8,150 bases of DNA, from positions 8,024 to 16,173 of the forward strand of contig DIAL01000169.1 in NCBI GenBank assembly GCA_002414705.1. The letters run 5' to 3'. The notes beneath the pieces were generated by a model. The model saw only the letters and a program-made list of their open reading frames with translations. It ran no database searches and was not told the origin of the DNA. This document shows, one piece after another, positions 1-6,281 of this stretch (position 1 is the stretch's first letter; each line of letters starts with the position of its first letter). Origin of the DNA: Flavobacteriaceae bacterium UBA5079 (lineage in GTDB: Bacteria > Bacteroidota > Bacteroidia > Flavobacteriales > Flavobacteriaceae). The position numbers and the translations under genes are program-made.

Positions 1-545
1 TTTCTACCTATCAGTCCATTTCTGGAACTGGATTAAAAGCCGTAAAACAACTAGAAAATGAAATGGCTGGTATAAAAGGAGAAATGGCATATCATTACCC
101 TATCCACCAAAATGCTTTACCACATTGTGATGTGTTTGAAGATAACGGCTATACCAAAGAAGAAATGAAATTAGTGCGTGAAACACAAAAAATTCTAGAT
201 GATAAATCCATAGCTGTTACGGCAACAGCAGTCAGAATTCCAACATCTGGAGGTCATAGTGAGTCGGTAAATATTGAATTTGAACAGGATTTTGTTTTAA
301 GTGATATTCGAAAACTGTTAAACGAAACTGAAGGTGTTATTTTACAAGATAACACAGATGTTAACACCTATCCAATGCCTATTTACGCACATGGTAAGGA
401 TGATGTTTTTGTTGGGAGAATCCGCAGAGACGAGTCGCAACCAAAAACCGTAAACATGTGGATTGTTGCAGATAATTTACGAAAAGGCGCAGCAACTAAC
501 ACCATTCAAATTGCAGAATATCTACTAAAAAATGGTTTAGTTTAG
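1..545 (+). CDS. asd: Aspartate-semialdehyde dehydrogenase, C-terminal part (partial at 5' end)
   Basis: This enzyme reduces L-aspartyl-4-phosphate to L-aspartate-4-semialdehyde with NADPH in the cytoplasm, the branch point toward lysine/diaminopimelate, threonine and methionine. The open frame runs in from the left edge (reading from base 3), and the first visible residues, STYQSISGTGLKAVK, match the conserved stretch a little after the catalytic cysteine, which lies outside the window. The catalytic Arg/His segment is visible as VRIPTSGGHSESVN (Arg codon at 234-236, His codon at 255-257). The C-terminal helix RKGAATNTIQIAEYLL is also typical of the family. The Met codon at 63 lies inside the conserved domain and is not a start. 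About 181 residues are present, roughly the last half of a protein that is usually near 330 residues. The reading frame is intact and ends in TAG. No convincing hairpin terminator follows, and the next gene starts 91 nt later on the same strand. Confidence 0.95.
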   Translation, partial: STYQSISGTGLKAVKQLENEMAGIKGEMAYHYPIHQNALPHCDVFEDNGYTKEEMKLVRETQKILDDKSIAVTATAVRIPTSGGHSESVNIEFEQDFVLSDIRKLLNETEGVILQDNTDVNTYPMPIYAHGKDDVFVGRIRRDESQPKTVNMWIVADNLRKGAATNTIQIAEYLLKNGLV

Positions 546-636
546 TATTATCCTGCTGTAATCGTATAAATATCAATTAATAATCAATTTTTTATTATTT
601 TTTTTCATAAATTCGTAGTCGCCTTTTAAGTCGATT

Positions 637-1998
637 ATGAAAAAAAAATACTTCTACTTACTACTTTTTGGTCTTATTTTGACTGCTTGCAAATCAGAAG
701 ACGATGATTATGTTTCCTTACTAATTGAAACTCAAAACGACACAGCACAAGTTTTACAAGATCGTTTTGTGGAAATAGATATACTCGCAAACGATAGTAA
801 TATTCCAGAAACAGGTGTTTTAACTGTTACTAATTCTGCACGTGCCAATATTACTATTCTTGATAACAATACGCCAAACAATCCAAGTGACGATAAAATT
901 CTGTACACACCAACTAATGATTATTTAGGCGTAGATAGCTTTGTCTACACGATTTGTTCGTCTGAAAACAGATGTGCAACAGGAACGGTAACGGTAACTA
1001 TTTTACCCGCATCACCTGTAATTTACAATCCAGACGAATTACCGTATCCAAACTTATCAGATTACAACTTTTTTGAAGGCGATTTAAAAAATTTAGAACC
1101 TGTTTCAGGAGTTATTCCTTATGATTTGAATTCGCCATTATTTAGCGACTATGCACATAAAAAACGTTTCGTATGGATGCCAAACGGTAGCCTAGCAAAT
1201 TATGATAGTGATTATTCATCATTAAACTTTCCTATTGGTGCCTTTTTAATTAAGAACTTCTATTATGATAATGTGCTTCCATCAGGAAATACCAAAATCC
1301 TTGAAACACGTTTAATGTATTTTACAGAAACAGGTTGGGAATTTGCCAAATATGTTTGGAATGATGAACAAACTGAAGCAACATTTACAAACAATGGTAG
1401 CTTTGTAAATTTAGATTGGCAAGAAGGAGAAACTGCCAAAAGCGTTAACTACCGGATTCCATCTCGAGCAGAATGTTTTACCTGTCATAATAAATTTGGA
1501 ACACCAGTTCCTATAGGTCCAAAACCTCAAAACTTAAATAAAAATTATTTGTACCAAGATGGTTCAGTTAATCAATTAGAAAAATGGGTTAGTGTCGGTT
1601 ATTTAAACTCAAACTATCCTGATAATATTGACACAACAGTTGCATGGGATGACACCTTACAACCTTTGGATTTACGTGCCAGATCTTATATTGATATTAA
1701 TTGTGCACATTGCCATTCCGAAGAAAGCTATTGCGAATACAGACCTATGCGATTCGCTTTTAATGAAAATGAATTATCTAGTAACATGGGTATTTGTATT
1801 GAACCAGATACTAATATTGGAGACGAATATCCTTTAATTATGAATCCAAGAAATGCGAATGCGTCTGTTGTCATTTTTAGAATGACCTCCATTGAAGAAC
1901 AATATCGCATGCCTTTATTAGGAAGGACGTTGCAGCACACAGAAGGTTTAGAATTAATTACCGAGTGGATGAATTCATTAACCGATAGATGCAATTAA
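637..1998 (+). CDS. Diheme cytochrome c lipoprotein of SO2930/HNE_0200 type with N-terminal cadherin/Ig-like domain
   Basis: This is an exported electron-transfer-type protein of unknown partner. Residues 1-18 form a lipoprotein signal (KKK, hydrophobic core, lipobox LTAC) with lipidated Cys18. The next residues, KSEDDDY, are acidic and resemble the Bacteroidota lipoprotein export signal, so surface exposure is inferred. Residues about 32-122 look like a cadherin-like/Big_9 domain (DILANDS near 48, YTPTNDYLGVDSFVYT near 90-105, a Cys107/Cys113 pair that could form a disulfide). The C-terminal region, from about 135 on, carries the block PYDLNSPLFSDYAHKKRF (161-178) that I associate with the SO2930 diheme family, plus two heme c sites: CFTCH at 280-284 and CAHCH at 356-360. 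Met425 in RMP is a possible axial ligand. The ATG at 637 places the signal peptide correctly; no Shine-Dalgarno is seen. The substrate is unknown. In other bacteria the family is often paired with a beta-helix protein, whereas here the next gene is an FG-GAP/ASPIC protein. Confidence 0.85.
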   Translation: MKKKYFYLLLFGLILTACKSEDDDYVSLLIETQNDTAQVLQDRFVEIDILANDSNIPETGVLTVTNSARANITILDNNTPNNPSDDKILYTPTNDYLGVDSFVYTICSSENRCATGTVTVTILPASPVIYNPDELPYPNLSDYNFFEGDLKNLEPVSGVIPYDLNSPLFSDYAHKKRFVWMPNGSLANYDSDYSSLNFPIGAFLIKNFYYDNVLPSGNTKILETRLMYFTETGWEFAKYVWNDEQTEATFTNNGSFVNLDWQEGETAKSVNYRIPSRAECFTCHNKFGTPVPIGPKPQNLNKNYLYQDGSVNQLEKWVSVGYLNSNYPDNIDTTVAWDDTLQPLDLRARSYIDINCAHCHSEESYCEYRPMRFAFNENELSSNMGICIEPDTNIGDEYPLIMNPRNANASVVIFRMTSIEEQYRMPLLGRTLQHTEGLELITEWMNSLTDRCN

Positions 1999-2087
1999 TT
2001 ATAAGACTCTAATTATTAGAATATTAAATAAAATACTTATTTTAGTTTACAATTAAAAAACCAGCTAGTAATCAAATTACAACTCTC

Positions 2088-4154
2088 ATGAAAACAAAAT
2101 TACTTTTCTTTGCCTTATTAACTTTAACTATCTCGCATGCTCAAACAAGTTCTAACTCTTGTTCAGATGCTAACCAAGAAACAGCAATAACTCAATTAGG
2201 AGTTTATAATGTTGTGGGAATAGATGGTGACGTTCCAAGTCCTAATTGTAATACTAGTTCTGATACTGCATCTTCAGGTGAGTGGTTCAGATACATACCT
2301 GAAGCAGATTTGTTCATTACTATTACAACAGATTTAACTCAAAATTCTGGAGGTGATACACGTATTCAAGTTTATAGTGGAACTTGTGGCGCTTTGGTAT
2401 GCGAAGCTGGTGATGACGATGGTGGTAATATTGGTAATGGTTATTTATCCATTTTGTCAATGAACGTTACAGCAGGCCAAACCTATTATATAGCCTTCGA
2501 TAACCGTTGGAGTGCTAGTGGCTTCGACTTTGAGATTTTTGAAAATATCCCTCCAACACCTGCTCCTGTTACTTTTTCTGTTAGTAGTATCACAACAGCT
2601 GGAACAGATAGAGCTATTGTAGATATGAATGGTGATCATTTAGATGATATTGTTTCTGTTTCAAGTGCCAATATCAATATACAAGAACAACAGGTTTCAG
2701 GAGGTTTCCAAAGCTCGAACATAACAACAACAAATGCTGATAATACCCCTTCTTGGAGTTTATCAGCTGCAGATTATAATGCTGATGGTTTTACGGATTT
2801 ATTATATGGCGGAGGTAGTGGTGTTACTTTTATGCGATCTAATGGTGATGGAACTTTTACCGAAGATTCTGGATTGTCAGAATACGTATTTTCGCAACGC
2901 TCTAATTTTGTCGATATTAATAATGATGGCCATTTAGATGCTTTTGTTTGTCATGATGTAGCGCCAAATGTATATTACATAAATGATGGCTCTGGGAATC
3001 TGACATTTTACCAAGGAGAAAATCCTGAAGGTGTTCCTAGTGGCTTAGGTCTGTATAGTTCTGGTGGTAATTATGGTTCTATTTGGATAGATTATGATAA
3101 TGATAGAAATCTGGACATGTTTATTGCTAAATGTGGTGGAGAAGAAGCAAGACGCATGAACCAAATGCATAAAAATAATGGTGATGGAACTTTTACCGAA
3201 CTATCAGCAGCTTTAAATTTAGATGACCCAATGCAAACATGGTCATCTGCTTGGGGTGATTTTGATAATGATGGTGATATGGATGTTTTTGTAGGTGCAA
3301 GTTCTGGCACTCATAAAATGATGCGAAATGATTTAGTAACTGATGTTGCTGGCAATACAACCGTAATATTTACAGAGGTAACAAATTTATCAGGTGTCCT
3401 TACGTTATCAGATACAGGAATAGAAAATGCTACTTACGATTTTGATAATGATGGAAATTTAGATATCGCTTCAAATGGAAACATTCTATTTGGAAATGGC
3501 GACTTAACGTTTACAGTTCATGAAAATCTAATTTCTGGAAGTAACGGTTCATTTGGCGATTTAAATAATGATGGTTTTATAGATTCATTTAGTAATGGTA
3601 ACATTTACATGAATAATGCAAATACAAATAATTGGATTAGCATCTGTACTATTGGTGCAGAGGGTTTTAGTAATATAAACGGTATTGGTGCACGTGTTGA
3701 AATCCATACACCTTCTGGTATTCAAATTCGTGATATTAGAAGTGGTGAAGGATTCAGATATATGAGCACATTGAATACCCATTTTGGGTTAGGAACAGAT
3801 ACAACTATCGATAATTTAATTATTTACTGGCCTTCTGGAGTTATAGATAACATACAAGGTCCAACTATTAATCAAAGACTTTGCATTACAGAAGGACAGT
3901 CGCTTACAGTACAAGATTATGAATTAGAAACATTATCAATCTACCCTAATCCTGCCGAAAATATAATTAATATTTCATCACCTGTTTCATTAAATGGTAA
4001 AATAGTCACCGTTTTTGATATCAACGGTAAAAAAGTATTAAACTCTAAATTGGAAACAAACACGTTAGATGTTTCTAAACTACAAACTGGATTTTATATT
4101 TTACGTTTAGAATCTGAAGGTCGTGTAATTAACAGAAAGTTTATTAGGCAATAA
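2088..4154 (+). CDS. T9SS-secreted FG-GAP/VCBS-repeat protein with ASPIC/UnbV domain
   Basis: This is a secreted or cell-surface protein of unknown function. Residues 1-19 are a Sec signal peptide (MKTKLLFFALLTLTISHAQ, cleavage likely after HAQ). Residues about 20-152 resemble a pre-peptidase-like beta domain (WFRYIPEAD, TRIQVYSGTCGALVCEAGDDDGG, TYYIAFDNRW) with several cysteines. A probable beta-propeller follows, with seven acidic DxNxDGxxD-type calcium loops beginning near Asp179, 229, 276, 335, 391, 451 and 491; the fourth (DYDNDRNLD) has Arg where Gly is usual. Residues about 514-585 match the ASPIC/UnbV domain (GIGARVEIHTPSG, HFGLGT, IIYWPSG), so the overall order is like CRTAC1-type proteins. 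Residues about 614-688 are a type A T9SS sorting domain (LSIYPNPAENIINI ... LQTGFYILRL ... NRKFIRQ). The gene lies 89 nt behind the cytochrome lipoprotein and ends at a strong terminator. The two may be co-transcribed. Domain calls are firm; the role is not. Confidence 0.92.
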   Translation: MKTKLLFFALLTLTISHAQTSSNSCSDANQETAITQLGVYNVVGIDGDVPSPNCNTSSDTASSGEWFRYIPEADLFITITTDLTQNSGGDTRIQVYSGTCGALVCEAGDDDGGNIGNGYLSILSMNVTAGQTYYIAFDNRWSASGFDFEIFENIPPTPAPVTFSVSSITTAGTDRAIVDMNGDHLDDIVSVSSANINIQEQQVSGGFQSSNITTTNADNTPSWSLSAADYNADGFTDLLYGGGSGVTFMRSNGDGTFTEDSGLSEYVFSQRSNFVDINNDGHLDAFVCHDVAPNVYYINDGSGNLTFYQGENPEGVPSGLGLYSSGGNYGSIWIDYDNDRNLDMFIAKCGGEEARRMNQMHKNNGDGTFTELSAALNLDDPMQTWSSAWGDFDNDGDMDVFVGASSGTHKMMRNDLVTDVAGNTTVIFTEVTNLSGVLTLSDTGIENATYDFDNDGNLDIASNGNILFGNGDLTFTVHENLISGSNGSFGDLNNDGFIDSFSNGNIYMNNANTNNWISICTIGAEGFSNINGIGARVEIHTPSGIQIRDIRSGEGFRYMSTLNTHFGLGTDTTIDNLIIYWPSGVIDNIQGPTINQRLCITEGQSLTVQDYELETLSIYPNPAENIINISSPVSLNGKIVTVFDINGKKVLNSKLETNTLDVSKLQTGFYILRLESEGRVINRKFIRQ
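2841..2864 (+). repeat. 24-bp exact direct repeat, copy 1 (inside FG-GAP region)
   Basis: A 24-bp exact copy of the segment at 3177-3200, in the same reading frame, encoding NGDGTFTE both times. The copies start 336 bp (112 codons) apart. NGDGTFTE is a standard linker between blades of FG-GAP/VCBS proteins, so this is an internal coding repeat and not a mobile or regulatory element. Confidence 0.85.
3177..3200 (+). repeat. 24-bp exact direct repeat, copy 2 (inside FG-GAP region)
   Basis: Second copy of the repeat at 2841-2864, identical at all 24 bases including the synonymous positions. The flanking codons differ. This suggests either recent sequence exchange between blades or strong codon bias over a short motif. 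Confidence 0.85.
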
Positions 4155-4173
4155 GAAACGTTCTTAATATATT

Positions 4174-4210
4174 AAATTCGCTTCTATTCGGTTAGAAGCG
4201 AATTTTTTTT
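4174..4210 (+). terminator. Intrinsic terminator after the FG-GAP/ASPIC gene
   Basis: A perfect 12-bp stem pairs 4174-4185 with 4194-4205 (core TTCGCTTCT / AGAAGCGAA) around an 8-nt loop, and the T-run at 4203-4210 follows directly. It starts 20 nt after the stop codon of the FG-GAP/ASPIC gene, so it should end that transcript and insulate the ABC gene downstream. A smaller hairpin, TAAGAA/TTCTTA with a 3-nt loop (4152-4166), overlaps the stop codon and may be incidental. Confidence 0.9.
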
Positions 4211-4214
4211 GCCG

Positions 4215-4222
4215 TATTTTTG
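4215..4222 (+). promoter_or_regulatory. Bacteroidota -7 promoter element of the ABC ATPase gene
   Basis: TATTTTTG matches the Bacteroidota/Flavobacterium -7 consensus TAnnTTTG at every fixed position. It begins 4 nt after the terminator T-run and ends 4 nt before the ATG at 4227, so transcription would start at or within a base or two of the start codon, giving a leaderless mRNA. No good TTG-type -33 element is visible: the expected position (around 4191-4196, GTTAGA) falls in the terminator's loop and 3' arm. The T-rich surroundings raise the chance of a random match. Confidence 0.55.
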
Positions 4223-4226
4223 TTAC

Positions 4227-5138
4227 ATGTTACAGATTACAGATCTCATATTTTCATACCAGAAAACGCCTGTTTTAAACAAGCTGAATTTTTCCATTAA
4301 TCCTGGAGAAAATGCCGCTATTATAGGCGAAAGCGGTTCTGGAAAAAGCACGTTATTAAAACTACTTTATGGTGAATACGATTTAAATTCAGGACATATT
4401 TTTTGGAAAGATACGGAGATTCTAGGGCCTAAACACAATTTGGTAATTGGCCATGATTTCATGAAATATGTAGCTCAAGAATTTGAACTCATGCCATTTA
4501 TAACCGTTAAAGAAAATATAGGGAAACACCTATCTAATTTTTTTCCTAAAGAAAAAAAAGAACGAATAACAGAACTTATTGAAGTTGTTGAACTTACCGA
4601 ATTCGCCAATACCAAAGTCAAGCTTTTAAGTGGTGGACAAAAACAACGTGTTGCTTTAGCCCGAGCATTAGCTGAAGAACCGGAAATATTATTACTAGAT
4701 GAACCCTTTAGTCATATAGATAATTATAAAAAACAAACCTTGAGACGTCGCGTTTTTAACTATTTAAAAGAAAAAAATATTGCCTGTGTGGTAGCCACAC
4801 ACGATAAAGAAGATGTTTTAGGTTTTGCTGACCAGATTTTTGTATTACACAACCATACTATTGCTGCACAAGGAAGTCCCCAAAATCTTTATAAAAACCC
4901 AAAGAATGCTTTAGTAGCTGCATTTTTTGGTGAATTTAATCATATCAAAGACCAATTTATTTATGCGCATCAATTGAAAGTAGTCGAGAAATCTGATAGG
5001 AAAGTCCGTGTTAAAAAATCCTACTTTAAAGGTTCATATTTTTTGATAGAAGCTGAATTAAATAAATCTCTTATTCTATTTGAGCATGCTGAAGAACTAA
5101 AAGAAAATGCGATGGTTTGTTTAGAGGTTTCTAAATAA
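4227..5138 (+). CDS. ABC transporter ATP-binding protein, PotA/FbpC-like, with TOBE-like C-terminus
   Basis: This is the cytoplasmic ATPase subunit of a probable importer; the substrate is unknown. In the 303-residue product the visible motifs are Walker A GESGSGKST (34-42), Q-loop Gln84 in YVAQEFELMPF, signature LSGGQ (134-138), Walker B ILLLDEP (154-160), a D-loop SHID (162-165) where SALD is common, and the switch His192 in ATHD. After the ATPase core, VAAFFGEFN (about 230-238) resembles the hinge of iron/polyamine/sulfate-type importers. Residues 240-303 (including YFKGSYFLIEAEL) look like a short TOBE-like domain. I choose the ATG at 4227 because LQITDLIFSY is the normal beginning of the fold. 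A TTG six codons upstream (4209) lies inside the terminator T-run. No permease or binding protein is adjacent, so the partner must be encoded elsewhere. The stop codon overlaps the end of the convergent gene by 8 nt. Confidence 0.9.
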   Translation: MLQITDLIFSYQKTPVLNKLNFSINPGENAAIIGESGSGKSTLLKLLYGEYDLNSGHIFWKDTEILGPKHNLVIGHDFMKYVAQEFELMPFITVKENIGKHLSNFFPKEKKERITELIEVVELTEFANTKVKLLSGGQKQRVALARALAEEPEILLLDEPFSHIDNYKKQTLRRRVFNYLKEKNIACVVATHDKEDVLGFADQIFVLHNHTIAAQGSPQNLYKNPKNALVAAFFGEFNHIKDQFIYAHQLKVVEKSDRKVRVKKSYFKGSYFLIEAELNKSLILFEHAEELKENAMVCLEVSK

Positions 5139-5592
5139 CTGCCTTAATATTTATCGTCTGTTTATTAAAAACAAACACATCATCTCTTCTTTTTCCTAGC
5201 AACAATTTCCCAATAGGCGTAATCGGAGAAATGGCATAAAAAAATTCGTCATTTATTTTAATCTCACCAGCACTAATAGCAATAAAATAATTGGATTTGG
5301 AGGTGTATACCACACTTCCTAAACAAATAGTTTCTGATGTTTTTAAAATGTTCACTTTAGCAAGTGTATCCTGTTGCTTTTGTATTTCAGAAAGCTGCAC
5401 ACCTGCTTTTTCACGCTCCAACTGCAGCATGGCACGACCAGTCTCATGCTTATCACCAGCACTACTTTTGGTTTCACTGGTTAAAGATTCTTGAATTTCT
5501 ACAATTTGTTTCTGTATTGCTTGTAACCTAGTATCTAAAGACGCCAAACACAAAGCAAATAATTGATTTTTAATTTTGTTATTTTTTTTCAT
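5131..5592 (-). CDS. GreA/GreB-like transcription factor family protein
   Basis: The 153-residue product has the layout of Gre factors: an N-terminal helical, coiled-coil half (about 10-80; TRLQAIQKQIVEIQESL and MLQLEREKAGVQLSEIQKQQ) and a C-terminal FKBP-like half (about 88-153) with SPITPIGKLLLGKRRDDVFVF, which resembles the SPxGxALLGKxxGD segment of GreA. The helix-helix turn reads SSAGDKHETGR. Its Asp47-x-x-Glu50 spacing equals the Asp41/Glu44 pair at the tip of GreA/GreB, which enters the RNA polymerase secondary channel and coordinates catalytic Mg for transcript cleavage. I infer an RNA-polymerase-binding role. Similar flavobacterial proteins are, as I recall, sometimes labelled 3-oxoacyl-ACP synthase; nothing in this sequence supports that, as it is far too short and lacks the thiolase fold. 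It is the last gene of the minus-strand operon, and its start overlaps the end of mtgA by 14 nt, suggesting translational coupling. There is no room for a terminator before the convergent ABC gene. Confidence 0.75.
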   Translation of the reverse strand: MKKNNKIKNQLFALCLASLDTRLQAIQKQIVEIQESLTSETKSSAGDKHETGRAMLQLEREKAGVQLSEIQKQQDTLAKVNILKTSETICLGSVVYTSKSNYFIAISAGEIKINDEFFYAISPITPIGKLLLGKRRDDVFVFNKQTINIKAVI

Positions 5593-6280
5593 CGGTTTGG
5601 TTGTAATCTAACGTTCCAAAATAACCCATTTGCTTACTAATCCAGAGTTTCCTGCCTGCTATATAATTGGTTGCTGGTTGGGCTTTATATTTCAAAGGAT
5701 TTGGTAAAATTGCAGCAATTGAAGCCGCTTCCTTTAGTGATAATTTTGCAGCCGATTTGTTATACCAATATTGCGCCGCAGCTTCGGCTCCATAAATACC
5801 ATTCCCCATTTCTATACTATTTAAATACACTTCCATGATACGTTCTTTACTCCAAGTCAGCTCGATTAAAAATGTAAAATAGGTTTCTAAACCTTTGCGT
5901 AACCAACTCCTTTCTGGCCATAAAAAAACATTTTTAGCGGTTTGTTGGCTAATAGTACTTGCGCCTCTTACGCGTTTACCTTTCTTATTATTTTCCAAGG
6001 CTTTTTCAATAGCCTTTATATCAAACCCATTGTGTTTTAAGAAATTCTGATCTTCGCTGCAGATTACTGCCAGTTGCAAGTTTAATGAAATTTTATCGAT
6101 AGACACCCAATCATGTTCCCAGGTCATTTTATTACCTTTTTGGTATTCTTCAACACCACGAATAACCATTAATGGCGTAATTGGTACGGGAACCCATTTA
6201 AATAAAAGCACCATTGCGACTGATAACACTATAAGCCATAGAATACATTTAAAAATAAATTTGAATAGTTTTTTTATCAT
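5579..6280 (-). CDS. mtgA: Monofunctional biosynthetic peptidoglycan transglycosylase
   Basis: This inner-membrane enzyme polymerises lipid II into glycan strands without a transpeptidase domain. The 233-residue length is normal for MtgA. Residues about 8-28 form a single N-terminal membrane anchor (FIFKCILWLIVLSVAMVLLF) after a basic start. The GT51 motifs are present in order: the catalytic Glu76 in SEDQNFLKHNGFD (75-87), RGASTISQQTAKN (105-117), RKGLETYFTFLIE (128-140), KERIMEVYLN (145-154), and EMGNGIYGAEAAAQYWY with KSAAKLSLKEAA behind it. No penicillin-binding SxxK domain follows. The ATG is separated from the upstream stop codon by one base (TAA-T-ATG), and its own 3' end overlaps the Gre-like gene by 14 nt, so it is the middle cistron of a tight operon. 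Confidence 0.95.
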   Translation of the reverse strand: MIKKLFKFIFKCILWLIVLSVAMVLLFKWVPVPITPLMVIRGVEEYQKGNKMTWEHDWVSIDKISLNLQLAVICSEDQNFLKHNGFDIKAIEKALENNKKGKRVRGASTISQQTAKNVFLWPERSWLRKGLETYFTFLIELTWSKERIMEVYLNSIEMGNGIYGAEAAAQYWYNKSAAKLSLKEAASIAAILPNPLKYKAQPATNYIAGRKLWISKQMGYFGTLDYNQTDEKK

Positions 6281-6281
6281 A

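Noticed and set aside
63..545. Open frame starting at ATG 63 as a complete 160-residue gene
   Set aside because: The frame is open to the left edge and the residues before the Met are conserved asd sequence, so this is the inner part of a truncated gene.
546..636. Terminator or strong promoter between asd and the cytochrome gene
   Set aside because: Only short A/T pairings (such as TAATA/TATTA) and T-runs are seen; the best -7-like match lacks the final G. Nothing firm enough to call.
1728..1994. Antisense frame of 88 codons inside the cytochrome gene
   Set aside because: No recognisable domain or signal; it lies fully opposite a well-supported gene and is explained by low stop density.
2038..2050. 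TATTTTAG / TAGTTTAC as a promoter for the FG-GAP gene
   Set aside because: One and two mismatches to TAnnTTTG and no -33 box in A+T-rich DNA; chance matches are likely.
2734..2937. 67-codon plus-strand frame inside the FG-GAP gene
   Set aside because: A frame-shifted reading of repetitive Asp/Asn/Gly codons, hydrophobic only because of the shift; no start context.
2841..3200. Direct repeats as ends of a mobile element
   Set aside because: Both copies are in frame inside one gene, encode a known propeller motif and enclose no transposase.
4209..4226. TTG at 4209 as the start of the ABC ATPase
   Set aside because: It lies in the terminator T-run, adds PYFCY before the normal N-terminus and overlaps the -7 box; ATG 4227 fits the family start.
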